Part shown: positions 6,881 to 14,767 of the stretch, piece after piece
How positions within the stretch are numbered: the first letter of the stretch is position 1
Layout of the letters: each line of letters begins with the position of its first letter
Assembly: GCA_031976175.1 (NCBI GenBank)
Contig: DALYLR010000007.1
Location: 1-64,000 of the forward strand
Direction of reading: 5' to 3'
Length of the DNA: 64,000 nt
Source of the DNA: DMER01 sp003451645
GTDB lineage: Bacteria; Pseudomonadota; Alphaproteobacteria; Micropepsales; Micropepsaceae
The notes under the pieces: generated by a model
What the model saw: only the letters and a program-made list of their open reading frames with translations
Databases searched by the model: none
Told to the model about the DNA's origin: nothing
Translations under genes and position numbers: made by a program

Positions 6881-7769
6881 CCACGGGATTGTGCGGGTCA
6901 TGAATGTGACGGCCCTGGATCACCCGCCACAAGAGCCCCTGCTGTGTGCCAACCATTAGCGACACGAAGTAAAACCCGCTGCATACCAAAACGATGGCAG
7001 GGCCCGATGGCCAGTCGCCATGGAACGAAATGATCAAGCCCGCAAAACTACAAAGGGCGGCAGCGCAAGCAGCCGTGATCATCATCGGCCAGACATTGGC
7101 GCACCACAGCCGCGCGGCCGCCGCTGGAAGCATCATAAGACCCACAGACATCAGCGTGCCCATGACCTGAAACCCTGCGACCAAATTGACGACAACGAGC
7201 GCCAAGAGGATGCTATGGATCAACGCGCCGTGCCCGCCGGCCGCCCGCATGAACACGGGGTCAAAACTCTCGACCAAGAGGGGCCTATAAATGATCGCCA
7301 TGCACACAAGCGTGAGGGACGCAAGCGTCGCGGCAAGGATCAGCCCAGCCGGATCCACCGCCAGAATGCTGCCGAACAGCAAATGCACGAGATCAATGCC
7401 CGAGCCTCCACTGCTCGCAGCCATCACGCCCAGCGCGAGACTGGTGAGGTAAAAGGCCGCTAAGCTTGCGTCCTCCTTGAGGACCGTCACGCGAGAGACC
7501 GCCCCTGCCGCCAAAACGACGAGCAAGCCCGCAATCACGCCACCCAAAGCCATGAGCCACAGCGAAAACCCAGCAACCAGAAAACTAATAGCGACACCGG
7601 GCAGGATCGCATGGCTGATCGCATCGCCAATTAGGCTCATGCGGCGCAAGACGAGGATTACGCCCAAGGGGGCAGCAGCGACGCTCAGCGCCAGGCTGGC
7701 GGCAAGCGCCAGCCGCATGAAGGCATAATCCGCAAACGGAGCGATAACGAAGTCATAGAGCCCGCTCAT
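6852..7769 (-). CDS. Zinc/manganese-type ABC transporter permease (ZnuB-like)
   Basis: Integral membrane subunit of a metal uptake ABC transporter of the ZnuB/MntB family (ABC-3). It has 305 residues with about eight hydrophobic helices and the family-typical segments RRMSLIGDAISHAILPGVA near residue 45 and GFQVMGTLMSVGLMMLPAAAARL near 220. ATG 7769 overlaps the stop of the upstream ATPase (ATGA), so the two are translationally coupled. A Zur-like operator upstream of the operon favours zinc. No periplasmic binding protein is encoded nearby, so it must be elsewhere. The C-terminal tail includes a His-rich HIHDPH stretch. Confidence 0.9.
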   Translation of the reverse strand: MSGLYDFVIAPFADYAFMRLALAASLALSVAAAPLGVILVLRRMSLIGDAISHAILPGVAISFLVAGFSLWLMALGGVIAGLLVVLAAGAVSRVTVLKEDASLAAFYLTSLALGVMAASSGGSGIDLVHLLFGSILAVDPAGLILAATLASLTLVCMAIIYRPLLVESFDPVFMRAAGGHGALIHSILLALVVVNLVAGFQVMGTLMSVGLMMLPAAAARLWCANVWPMMITAACAAALCSFAGLIISFHGDWPSGPAIVLVCSGFYFVSLMVGTQQGLLWRVIQGRHIHDPHNPVVTPSRQPKQ

Positions 7770-8527
7770 GATGCGCGCTCCAGCGGGTGATGCCCGCGCG
7801 CTGCCTCATGCGCCCACATCCGGGTCAGAGCTGCCGCGCGAGCCAGATTGTCTGGGGTCAAAACGTCCGCAGTCGGCCCCCAAGCCACGCATTCGCGCGC
7901 GAGCAGCATGGTGGCCGGGAAGTGCGCTTGGATCTGCTGATGATCATGCAGCACCGCAAGCACCGTGCGGCCCTCGTCGTGCCAGCGATGGATGATGGCC
8001 AGCAGCGCTGCGACCGTCACGTCATCAACGCCCGCGAACGGCTCATCGAGGAGAATGATCCCGGGCGCCCCTACTAGGAGCCTCGCAAACAATGCCCGCT
8101 GAAACTGACCTGCCGACAAGGTTTGAATGGTGGCGTGCGCAAGGGCATCGAGCCCGACCGACGTCAAAGCACTCCTGACCCGCTCCTGGTGTTCGACAGT
8201 GAGGGCCCCGAATGCGCCCGCCTCTCGCCAAGCCCCAAGAGCGGCCAAATCCGCGACCGTAATCGGGAAGGTGCGGTCGATGTCATGCGCCTGAGGCAAA
8301 TAGCCAAGATCGCGCGGCCGCAAACCGCCTCGATCAATACGGCCCTCGGCCAGTCCCACGAAGCCCATGATCGCCTTGAGCAGCGTGCTCTTGCCGCCGC
8401 CATTGGGTCCGGTAATCGCGGTCAGGCTGCCAGCCGCGATCACGCCACTCAGATGATGCAGCGCTGGCACACGCGCGTAGGTGACGGTGACGTCGTGCAA
8501 AATGAGGTCTACTGCAGCCGACGTCAT
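7766..8527 (-). CDS. Zinc/manganese-type ABC transporter ATPase (ZnuC-like)
   Basis: Cytoplasmic ATPase subunit that powers the adjacent permease. It has 253 residues from ATG 8527, with Walker A GPNGGGKST (about 39-47), a Q-loop (GYLPQAHDID), a variant signature LSAGQFQRALFARLL, Walker B IILLDEPFAGVD and a switch His (AVLHDH). The start overlaps the stop of a 31-codon membrane-peptide frame by ATGA, and its own stop overlaps the permease ATG, giving a tightly coupled trio. An upstream in-frame extension to 8560 is open but redundant. Confidence 0.9.
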   Translation of the reverse strand: MTSAAVDLILHDVTVTYARVPALHHLSGVIAAGSLTAITGPNGGGKSTLLKAIMGFVGLAEGRIDRGGLRPRDLGYLPQAHDIDRTFPITVADLAALGAWREAGAFGALTVEHQERVRSALTSVGLDALAHATIQTLSAGQFQRALFARLLVGAPGIILLDEPFAGVDDVTVAALLAIIHRWHDEGRTVLAVLHDHQQIQAHFPATMLLARECVAWGPTADVLTPDNLARAAALTRMWAHEAARGHHPLERAS

Positions 8528-8619
8528 GGCGCAGCAATGGCCCAAAAAACAATCGCCCACAGGCTAGCGATTATTGCCGCGGCAAGGGCCAGCCGATGCA
8601 GAACGCCTTGCGCGAGCAT
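8524..8619 (-). CDS. 31-residue membrane peptide coupled to the metal transporter
   Basis: A short frame from ATG 8619 to TGA 8524-8526, whose stop overlaps the ATPase start (ATGA). CAGAGGA lies directly upstream, though only 2 bases from the ATG. The peptide is an N-terminal MLAQGVLHRL followed by one continuous hydrophobic stretch with two Trp residues, enough for a single membrane helix. It is the first frame after the Zur-like operator. It may be a small transporter subunit, or a leader frame whose translation feeds ribosomes to the ATPase. No homology is claimed. Confidence 0.5.
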   Translation of the reverse strand: MLAQGVLHRLALAAAIIASLWAIVFWAIAAP

Positions 8620-8679
8620 TGTCCTCTGACGGGTTTGTCTTGGTTTGTCGGTCATTGTGCCCCAGGCGCTCATCTATGC

Positions 8680-8696
8680 ATGATATACTATATCAT
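8680..8696. promoter_or_regulatory. Zur-like operator (perfect 17-base palindrome)
   Basis: ATGATATACTATATCAT is a perfect 8+1+8 palindrome 61 bases upstream of the membrane-peptide/ABC transporter operon. AT-rich palindromes of this form are typical of Fur-family Zur operators before zinc uptake genes in Alphaproteobacteria. It also lies 174 bases before hisE on the other strand. Zinc-dependent repression is inferred from sequence and context. Confidence 0.6.
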
Positions 8697-8869
8697 TTCA
8701 GGCAATGCATCCCCAAGCTGCGCATCAAAATGCCTCGCTCCGGCGCTGGATAGACATGCAACTGTCATGCAGTGGTCCTAACCTTGCGCGATGGCGGCTT
8801 GCGGTACCCTTCAGAAAAGCGCACAATTTGCGCTTTCGTCAAAATGCCTCCTTGGATCAAGCCAAACTC

Positions 8870-9205
8870 ATGACCGAACACCCACTCGATCGCCTCTTCG
8901 CTCAGGTTGCGCTACGGCGCGATGCGGACCCGCATACCTCGTACACCGCAAAACTGTTGCATGAGGGCGTGCCCAAATGCGCGAAGAAAGTTGGCGAGGA
9001 AGGCGTCGAAGTGGCGATTGCCGCAACCACTGCCGATAAACGGGCAACGATCGAAGAGAGCGCGGATTTGCTCTATCATCTGGCCGTGCTTTGGGCGGCT
9101 GTGGGTGTCGACCCTGGCAGCGTCTATGCCGAACTTGCCGCCCGTGAAGGCCGGTCCGGACTAGACAGCAAGGCGGCCCGCAAAGGCTCGGCTGTCAAGG
9201 CTTAA
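8870..9205 (+). CDS. hisE: Phosphoribosyl-ATP pyrophosphohydrolase
   Basis: Second step of histidine synthesis: hydrolysis of phosphoribosyl-ATP to phosphoribosyl-AMP and diphosphate. ATG 8870 gives MTEHPLDRLFAQVALRRDAD and 111 residues, the usual length for stand-alone HisE. The metal-binding MazG-like core is visible: SYTAKLL, KKVGEEGVEVAIAA (acidic residues near 42-46) and ESADLLYHLAVLW. A longer open frame back to 8705 has no family resemblance. It is alone here; no other his gene is in the window. It is convergent with the kinase gene. Confidence 0.93.
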   Translation: MTEHPLDRLFAQVALRRDADPHTSYTAKLLHEGVPKCAKKVGEEGVEVAIAATTADKRATIEESADLLYHLAVLWAAVGVDPGSVYAELAAREGRSGLDSKAARKGSAVKA

Positions 9206-9222
9206 GGCGGAACAGCAGCCCC

Positions 9223-10218
9223 CTATACGAGGCCCGCTGCGGCTGCCATAGCGCGCAATGACTGCTGCGGGCGCGGGCCCAAATGTTGGATGCATTCTGC
9301 GGCGGCCAGGCTGCCCAATTGACCACACCGGGCAAGGGGCAAACGCCGGGACAAGCCAAAGAGAAAGCCCGCGGCGAATAAGTCGCCAGCGCCGGTCGTA
9401 TCAGCTAGGCGATCAATGGGATCGGCATCAATGAGATGCACATCGCCGGCGCTTACGACAACGGATCCCTTCTCGGACCGCGTGATCGCGGCCGTTTTGC
9501 CCCAGGCGCGCATGGCCTGAAAAGCCTCGTCAAAGTGTTGCGTCTCAAAGAGAGCCTTAGCCTCGCCCTCATTGGCAAACAGGATATCAAGATCGCTTGC
9601 CATCAACTCGCGAAACTCTTGCCGCCACCGCCCGACACAGAACGAATCAGACAGCGTTAGGGCCACTTTGGTTCCAGCAGCGCGTGCAGCAGCAATGGCC
9701 TTGCGGATGGCGGCCTTCGTGTCGGCCTGATCCCAAAGATAACCTTCAATATAGAGGATTTGCGCCTTGGCCACGATATCTGTGTCAATGTCTTGCGGCC
9801 GTAACGTCCCAGCACATCCCAAATAGGTGTTCATGCTGCGCTGGCCGTCAGGTGTCACAAGGATATAGCTGCAACCGGTGGACGCGCCCTCATTCGTAAT
9901 CGCACCCGAGAAAGCCACGCCAATGCGCTTGAGGTCTTCAAGATACACTTCACCCAGACGGTCCTCATGGACTTTGCCAATGAATGCGGCATGTCCGCCG
10001 AAGCTGCCGATACCAGCCGTAGTATTCGCGGCCGAGCCCCCTGAAACCTCAATAGCCCCGGTCATTTGAGCGGCAAGCGTTTCGGCCCGGAACCCATCAA
10101 TAAGCGTCATGGCGCCCTTGGCGATGCCATGACGGTTGAGGAAGGCATCGTCTGCCTGAAACAAGATATCCACAATCGCATTTCCGATCGCGGCAACATC
10201 ATATGTGCGCAAGACCAC
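9223..10218 (-). CDS. PfkB-family kinase, adenosine kinase-like
   Basis: Ribokinase-type carbohydrate/nucleoside kinase of 331 residues. It shows the N-terminal substrate motif GGSAANTTAGIGSFGG (about 60-75) and the C-terminal ATP/anion-hole motif DTTGAGDLFAAGFLFG (about 275-290), with the catalytic Asp in GAGD. The opening AIGNAIVDILFQADDAFL and the SYILVTPDGQRSMNTYLG segment fit the adenosine kinase branch, which phosphorylates adenosine to AMP, better than ribokinase or fructokinase. Substrate is inferred. It is monocistronic, and the start at 10218 gives a normal N-terminus. Confidence 0.85.
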   Translation of the reverse strand: MVLRTYDVAAIGNAIVDILFQADDAFLNRHGIAKGAMTLIDGFRAETLAAQMTGAIEVSGGSAANTTAGIGSFGGHAAFIGKVHEDRLGEVYLEDLKRIGVAFSGAITNEGASTGCSYILVTPDGQRSMNTYLGCAGTLRPQDIDTDIVAKAQILYIEGYLWDQADTKAAIRKAIAAARAAGTKVALTLSDSFCVGRWRQEFRELMASDLDILFANEGEAKALFETQHFDEAFQAMRAWGKTAAITRSEKGSVVVSAGDVHLIDADPIDRLADTTGAGDLFAAGFLFGLSRRLPLARCGQLGSLAAAECIQHLGPRPQQSLRAMAAAAGLV

Positions 10219-10346
10219 GCCTCCTGGGCTTCGAGCAATTTCAGCCGCATGACTTGAACGAGGAACTGGAACGGGTCAAGCCCGCACGCTTGCACTGTGC
10301 TGGCACATCGGTCATCGTCCCGGCCTGCAAAGCCGGGGACCTAGAC

Positions 10347-10961
10347 ATGTCGGGTGATACAATGGCCGTTGGCCTTCACAAGCTTGCAAGCGCGTCAGTG
10401 ATTGCCTTGGCCCTCGCATCGTGCAGCCACCAAGGACCGGGCCCCTACGATCCTTTCGGCACGGGGCAAAGTGAAACGCCTCGCAAGACGGAGGGGCTTG
10501 GCGCCCCACCGGAGAGATCATCGTCTGTCGCGGCCGCCGGTGACAGCGGCAGCGCCCGCCCACCGCATGGCTCGGCGGCCTCCGGCGACCAAAGACTTGC
10601 GGCACATACAAAGGGGCCAGCCCTGGCGCCTAGCCTCAGCGGGCTGCCAACCAACCAATGGTCCGGGCTGTCTGAGGAAGAACTGCGGCGCAGCTTTGGA
10701 AAGCCTGACCTCGTGCGCAACGAGGCTGGCGGAACTCTCTGGCAGTATCGGGGCAAAGGCTGTGTCGTATTAGCTTATTTGTACCCCGGCGCAGGCGGTG
10801 GTCTGGAAACCGCTTACACGGAGGCCCATCCTGGTGGTGCCGACGACGCCGCGATCCGGCGTTGCCTCCAACAAGGTGTCAATGTGGAAACAAAGGATTC
10901 GGCTCCCAGCGCGCGCAAAGGGGAAGGCCCCATTCTGCGCATAAAGCCCAAATCTCTTTGA
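10347..10961 (+). CDS. Predicted lipoprotein with OmlA/SmpA-like C-terminal domain
   Basis: A 204-residue protein. ATG 10347 follows GGGGA; ATG 10362 is a close alternative. A signal peptide ends in a lipobox (LALASC), so the mature protein should be lipid-anchored. A long disordered Pro/Ser/Ala-rich linker (about 30-105) follows. A compact domain then reads LSEEELRRSFGKPDLVRNEAGGTLWQ and continues with YRGKGCVVLAYLYP. The pattern of a helix with Gly-Lys-Pro, Trp-Gln-Tyr and Cys-Val-Leu resembles the small OmlA/BamE-like alpha-beta fold. No partner genes are adjacent. Role unknown, presumably envelope. Confidence 0.7.
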   Translation: MSGDTMAVGLHKLASASVIALALASCSHQGPGPYDPFGTGQSETPRKTEGLGAPPERSSSVAAAGDSGSARPPHGSAASGDQRLAAHTKGPALAPSLSGLPTNQWSGLSEEELRRSFGKPDLVRNEAGGTLWQYRGKGCVVLAYLYPGAGGGLETAYTEAHPGGADDAAIRRCLQQGVNVETKDSAPSARKGEGPILRIKPKSL

Positions 10962-10991
10962 GCGCGACTTGCTTCCTGGACCAAGCCGACC

Positions 10992-11540
10992 TTAAACGCT
11001 TGGGTTGCGAAACGGAGCGAATTCCGTCTCGCCCTCGACAAGGCGCGCATGGGTCAGAGCCCACTTCGAGGTGGGAAACGCCAATTCAGCCCACGGAATG
11101 TCATCCCACCCAAAGAGCTTCGTCTCCAGGCTCTCCGGTCCCGGATTGAACAGTCCATCCAACAGCTGCGCCCGGTATACCAATTGCACCTGGCCTGCAT
11201 GTACGACGTCATAGACCGCCAGCAAGCGGTCGATCGCAATGCGGGCTTCAGCCTCTTCCAAGGCTTCTCGCAGAGCGCCAGCTTCAGCCGTCTCGCCAGC
11301 CTCCAGGAATCCTCCCGGTGGTGTCCAAAACCCGCGGCGCGGCTCAATGGCCCGGCGGCACAGCAAAATTCGTCCGCCCCATGAACAAATAGCGGACACG
11401 ACAATCCTCGGATTGACGTAGTGGATATGGCCGCAGACGGAACAAATGTCCCGGACCACGCTGTCACCGTCTGGTACGGCCCGCGTAAACTGACAGCAGG
11501 TCCTTGGGGGCCCTGGGAGCCGCAATTGGGACTGGGACAT
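10992..11540 (-). CDS. Nudix hydrolase with N-terminal zinc-ribbon-like segment
   Basis: A 182-residue protein from ATG 11540. A Cys-rich head (C15, C16, C33 and C36, the last two as CSVCG followed by HYVNPR) resembles the zinc ribbon of NudC-like and ADP-ribose pyrophosphatase-like Nudix proteins, but the first pair is CC rather than CxxC. The Nudix box is complete at about 76-99: GGFLEAGETAEAGALREALEE, ending Ala instead of the usual Gly. These enzymes hydrolyse nucleoside diphosphates linked to another moiety; the substrate cannot be read from the sequence. It is divergent from a MarR-type regulator. Confidence 0.85.
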   Translation of the reverse strand: MSQSQLRLPGPPRTCCQFTRAVPDGDSVVRDICSVCGHIHYVNPRIVVSAICSWGGRILLCRRAIEPRRGFWTPPGGFLEAGETAEAGALREALEEAEARIAIDRLLAVYDVVHAGQVQLVYRAQLLDGLFNPGPESLETKLFGWDDIPWAELAFPTSKWALTHARLVEGETEFAPFRNPSV

Positions 11541-11543
11541 GCC

Positions 11544-11557
11544 GTAACTATCGTTAC
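11544..11557. promoter_or_regulatory. Inverted repeat in the Nudix-MarR divergent region
   Basis: GTAACTATCGTTAC (5-base arms around 4 bases) lies 3 bases upstream of the Nudix start and 126 bases before the marR start. A repressor bound here would block the Nudix ribosome site or promoter. The adjacent MarR-type protein is the obvious candidate, but MarR sites are usually longer. The link is inferred. Confidence 0.35.
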
Positions 11558-11682
11558 AAAGGTGCCGCTTGTCCAGCGCAGGCCAACAAGCACTTTGCCT
11601 CAGAGCATTCAATGTGATACGGACACGGATCAATTTGGTTCTTTGACAAGACCCATACCAGAAAAAGGAGACCATCGACGCC

Positions 11683-12183
11683 ATGGCCGCCAAAGCATTC
11701 GAGCTGAAAACGTCTCCCGGGCATCTCTTGCGCCGTGCTCAGCAATATGCCGCCGACCTTTATGCGCGCGAAGTTGGCGCGGATGGGCTGACGCCGCGTC
11801 AATTCGCGGTGCTCTATACGGTGGAGGCAAAAGAAGGTCTGAGCCAGACCGACCTTGTCCGGGAGACGGGGATCGACCGCTCCACCCTCGCCGACATGAT
11901 CAGCCGTATGCTGAAGAAGGATCTATTGGTCCGCAAACGGACTGAGGACGATCAGCGCGCAAATGCTGTCAAGATCACACCCGCAGGGCGGAAAATCTTG
12001 AAGTCGGCCTTGCCGGCCGTTGCGCGGGCGGAGGCACAAATTCTTGATGTCGTCCCGGCAAGCCGTCGTAACGATTTGCTCAAAGCCTTGACCCTTATTG
12101 CGGATGCCGCTGCTGCGATGGAATCCAACGGCGCCGAAGAGCCGGCCGCCAAAAAACCTGCCAAGAAGAAGAAAAAGGGCTGA
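11683..12183 (+). CDS. MarR-family transcriptional regulator
   Basis: A 166-residue winged-helix regulator with AAAGGAGA before ATG 11683. The MarR core is clear: LTPRQFAVLYTVEAKEGLSQ, TDLVRETGIDRSTLADMISR as recognition helix (about 62-81), LLVRKRTEDDQRANAVKIT as wing with the DxR signature, then a C-terminal dimerisation helix. A Lys/Ala-rich tail (KKPAKKKKKG) follows the folded part. It probably responds to a small ligand and may autoregulate together with the divergent Nudix gene; neither ligand nor targets can be read. Confidence 0.92.
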   Translation: MAAKAFELKTSPGHLLRRAQQYAADLYAREVGADGLTPRQFAVLYTVEAKEGLSQTDLVRETGIDRSTLADMISRMLKKDLLVRKRTEDDQRANAVKITPAGRKILKSALPAVARAEAQILDVVPASRRNDLLKALTLIADAAAAMESNGAEEPAAKKPAKKKKKG

Positions 12184-12191
12184 GGCCCGAA

Positions 12192-12485
12192 CTAGACCAG
12201 GATGTTGAGCATGCCCCCAGGCCGCTTTGGCGGTTGGGATGAAGCGGGCTCGGACGCCAGGGCCTCGCGTTTGCCTGCCCCCTCGTCAAAACGCTTGGCG
12301 GGTTCCGCAGGCTTGAGGGCTTTGGGCGGGTCAAGCGTTGGGTTGATGGCCTTGCGCTCGCGTGGCGCAGGCGCTGTCTCTGGCACAAAAGGGATGGGCG
12401 CTTGCGAGGCGCGGGCCTTTATAGCGCCCTTGCTTCCATAGAGCTGGGCCGCAATCAGCAGATGTCCGGCAGACTGAGTGTGCAT
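12192..12485 (-). CDS. Hypothetical protein (97 aa)
   Basis: Unrecognised frame convergent with marR. From ATG 12485 it reads MHTQSAGHLLIAAQLYGSKG, a possible short amphipathic helix, followed by a disordered Pro/Lys/Ala-rich stretch and PKRPGGMLNILV at the end. An alternative TTG start at 12557 would add 24 residues. Neither start has a strong ribosome site. Base composition matches the neighbours, so it could be a genuine small gene or only an open frame between marR and ccmG. Confidence 0.4.
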   Translation of the reverse strand: MHTQSAGHLLIAAQLYGSKGAIKARASQAPIPFVPETAPAPRERKAINPTLDPPKALKPAEPAKRFDEGAGKREALASEPASSQPPKRPGGMLNILV

Positions 12486-12571
12486 GAGCGGATGTGCGCC
12501 GTTCGGTCCGCCCGCTTCTCGGGCTGTTCTAAGATAGTGTGAAACTATCCCAGCCAATTCTTTTAAAATTG

Positions 12572-13123
12572 CTAAGGCAGCGAGGCTTTCGCGGTCTCAA
12601 GGGCCGGCAAGATGGTGGTCTTGATCACATGATCGTCAACTGGACCCGCATGCCTGAGACGGACTACGCCGCGGCCATCGATGACAAAGGTCTCCGGCAC
12701 GCCCGTAACACCAAGGTCAATCCCCAACCGCCCTTTAGCGTCAATGCCAAGGCCTGTGTAGGGATCACCCAATTCGCTCAGATAGCTGCGCGCGTTGGCC
12801 TCCGTGTCCCGGAATAGGACACCATGCACTATGACGCCGCGGCCTTTGAGCTCAAGGAAGACCGGGTGCTCGATTTTGCATGGAGCACACCAGCTTGCCC
12901 AGATATTGAGGACTGTTGGCTGACCGCCCTTGAAATCATCCGTTGAAAGACCATCGCCCGCCCTGCCGCTTAATCCAGGCAATTCGAAAGCCGGAAGTGG
13001 TTGGCCGACAAGCACCGAGGGAATGTCGCTGGCCTGCTTGCCAGAGCGCAATTGGGTCAAGAACAACGCCGCCAGCCCCGCAAAGACCAAGAGAGGCAGG
13101 CCAAACAAGAAGAACCGGTTCAC
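12572..13123 (-). CDS. ccmG: Thiol:disulfide interchange protein CcmG (DsbE)
   Basis: Membrane-anchored periplasmic thioredoxin that reduces the apocytochrome c CxxCH thiols before heme attachment. It has 183 residues: an N-terminal membrane anchor (about 4-24), a thioredoxin fold with the active site WASWCAPC (Cys pair at about 79-82), and GVTGVPETFVIDGRG containing the cis-Pro loop. The start is GTG 13123, overlapping the ccmD stop (GTGA). It is the last gene of the ccm operon here. ccmE, ccmF and ccmH are not in the window. Confidence 0.95.
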   Translation of the reverse strand: MNRFFLFGLPLLVFAGLAALFLTQLRSGKQASDIPSVLVGQPLPAFELPGLSGRAGDGLSTDDFKGGQPTVLNIWASWCAPCKIEHPVFLELKGRGVIVHGVLFRDTEANARSYLSELGDPYTGLGIDAKGRLGIDLGVTGVPETFVIDGRGVVRLRHAGPVDDHVIKTTILPALETAKASLP

Positions 13124-13275
13124 GGCTTGTCCTCCTCAAGAAGCGCCAGCATCTCTTTGGCGCGGCGCAGCCTGTGATAGGACCACGCGACCAAGGCCCC
13201 GATGGCGACAGCACTGATCAGGAAACTCGGCCACACATAGGCGGCCTTTCCACCCATGGCCAGGAACTCCCACAT
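13120..13275 (-). CDS. ccmD: Heme exporter protein CcmD (51 aa)
   Basis: Small membrane protein that releases holo-CcmE from the CcmABC complex. The 51-residue frame has one hydrophobic helix (PSFLISAVAIGALVAWSY) followed by a basic cytoplasmic helix (HRLRRAKEMLALLEED), as is usual for CcmD. It begins at ATG 13275, sharing one base with the ccmC stop, and ends overlapping the GTG of ccmG. Position between ccmC and ccmG confirms the call. Confidence 0.9.
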   Translation of the reverse strand: MWEFLAMGGKAAYVWPSFLISAVAIGALVAWSYHRLRRAKEMLALLEEDKP

Positions 13276-14030
13276 CAGGGGGCCTCCTCACCAAGCGAAA
13301 GACGCCGGGTGCGCAAACGCCGCTCCAAAATCTCGCTCCGCATGCGGACCAACACGATCCCTGCGAACAAAGCTTGGTAAGCAAATGCCATACTCAGCAG
13401 TGGCCAAAGCATGGACCAGGGCATTGATGGGCCGTCTTTGCGCAGGACGCTCGTCCCTTGATGGAGTGTGCTCCACCATTCAACAGAATAGTGGATGATG
13501 GGCACATTGACGGCCCCGACGAGCGCCAGGATTGCCGCAGCTCGTGCGGCGCGCGTGGGCTCCTCGATCGCCTCCCAGATCGCCATATAACCAACGTAGA
13601 GGAATAGTAGAACAAGAACGGATGTAAGTCTGGCATCCCAGACCCAAAAGGTGCCCCAGGTTGGCTTGCCCCACAGCGACCCTGTGATGAGCGCAAGGGC
13701 CGTGAAGACCGCCCCTGGCAAAGCCATGGACTTTGCCGCCGTATCCGCCAAAGGGTGTTTGAAGATCAACCCGATGGCACTCGCGATGACAATGCCGGAA
13801 TAACCCGCCATTGCCAGCCAGGCTGCGGGCACATGCACATACATGATCCGCGCACTGTCGCCTTGCTGATAATCGGCGGGCGCGGCGAACAAGGCCCCAT
13901 AAAGGCCCGCGATCAAGAGGGTCCCGGCCAACGCCATGCACCAGGGCGTAGCAGCGCTTGCAAACCCCATAAAGCGGTGTGGATTGGCGAGCCCATGAAG
14001 CTGCCCTAGGACAGTTGGCGCATGTGTCAC
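13275..14030 (-). CDS. ccmC: Heme transporter CcmC
   Basis: Inner-membrane heme-handling protein that loads heme onto CcmE. It has about 251 residues from GTG 14030, with six membrane helices, the tryptophan-rich periplasmic motif WGTFWVWDARLTS, and heme-ligand histidines in MYVHVPAAW and IIHYSVEWWSTLHQG. The upstream frame stays open to 14141 but lacks family resemblance; GTG 14030 is the best fit to the usual N-terminus, though its ribosome site is weak. It lies 71 bases after ccmB and overlaps ccmD by one base. Confidence 0.93.
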   Translation of the reverse strand: MTHAPTVLGQLHGLANPHRFMGFASAATPWCMALAGTLLIAGLYGALFAAPADYQQGDSARIMYVHVPAAWLAMAGYSGIVIASAIGLIFKHPLADTAAKSMALPGAVFTALALITGSLWGKPTWGTFWVWDARLTSVLVLLFLYVGYMAIWEAIEEPTRAARAAAILALVGAVNVPIIHYSVEWWSTLHQGTSVLRKDGPSMPWSMLWPLLSMAFAYQALFAGIVLVRMRSEILERRLRTRRLSLGEEAP

Positions 14031-14101
14031 GATGCGTTGATCCACTTTCTTAAACACACATCCAAATCTATGCGGGAATTGGCCCGACGCCAGATGGGGG
14101 G

Positions 14102-14767
14102 TCAAGTCATATTGACGCGCAGTGCCCCTGCCGCCGCCCACGGCGCGATGGCCAGAGCAAAGAGCGACTGCGCCGCCAGCAGCACGAGAGGGGTCAGCAT
14201 TTCAGTCCCGTCCACAGCGGCCTTCAACGCGCCCGCGCCAAAGATCAGGGTGGGCGCAAATAGGGGCAAACAAATCGCCGCGATGAGAAGCCCTCCGCGC
14301 CGGACACCGACGCTAAGGGCAGCCCCAATAGCGCCAATGAGGCTCAAGGCAGGGGTCCCGGCCAACAATGTGAGCCCGGTGGGCACCATGGCCTCCACCG
14401 GCAACCCAAGGATGGGGCACAGGAGCGGCCCGGCGAGCACTAACGGCAAGCAGGCCGTTAGCCAATGCGCGAGGACCTTGGCCAGGACCATCAACTCTAG
14501 CGGCATGGGCGAAAGCCTTAGGATATCCAACGTCCCATCCTCAAAGTCCGCCTGAAACAAGCGGTCGAGAGAAATCAGGACGCTCAAGATCGCTGCCAGC
14601 CAGAGTAATCCTGGCGCCGCTTGCCGCAATGTCTCAGGGTCCGGCCCGACGCCCAACGGCACGAGTGCGATGACAAGCGCAAAGAATCCAAAGCCCAGAC
14701 CAAAGCCGCCACCGATCCGCGCGGCAAGAACCGTGTCCCGCCAGACGAGGCCCCAGAATGCCCTCAT
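14102..14767 (-). CDS. ccmB: Heme exporter membrane subunit CcmB
   Basis: Membrane subunit of the CcmAB ATPase complex, which with CcmC and CcmD releases holo-CcmE. ATG 14767 gives MRAFWGLVWRD and 221 residues, six hydrophobic helices, and the family stretch LFQADFEDGTLDILRLSP after the first helices. The ATG overlaps the ccmA stop (ATGA). The frame upstream of 14767 lies inside ccmA and is discarded. Confidence 0.94.
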   Translation of the reverse strand: MRAFWGLVWRDTVLAARIGGGFGLGFGFFALVIALVPLGVGPDPETLRQAAPGLLWLAAILSVLISLDRLFQADFEDGTLDILRLSPMPLELMVLAKVLAHWLTACLPLVLAGPLLCPILGLPVEAMVPTGLTLLAGTPALSLIGAIGAALSVGVRRGGLLIAAICLPLFAPTLIFGAGALKAAVDGTEMLTPLVLLAAQSLFALAIAPWAAAGALRVNMT

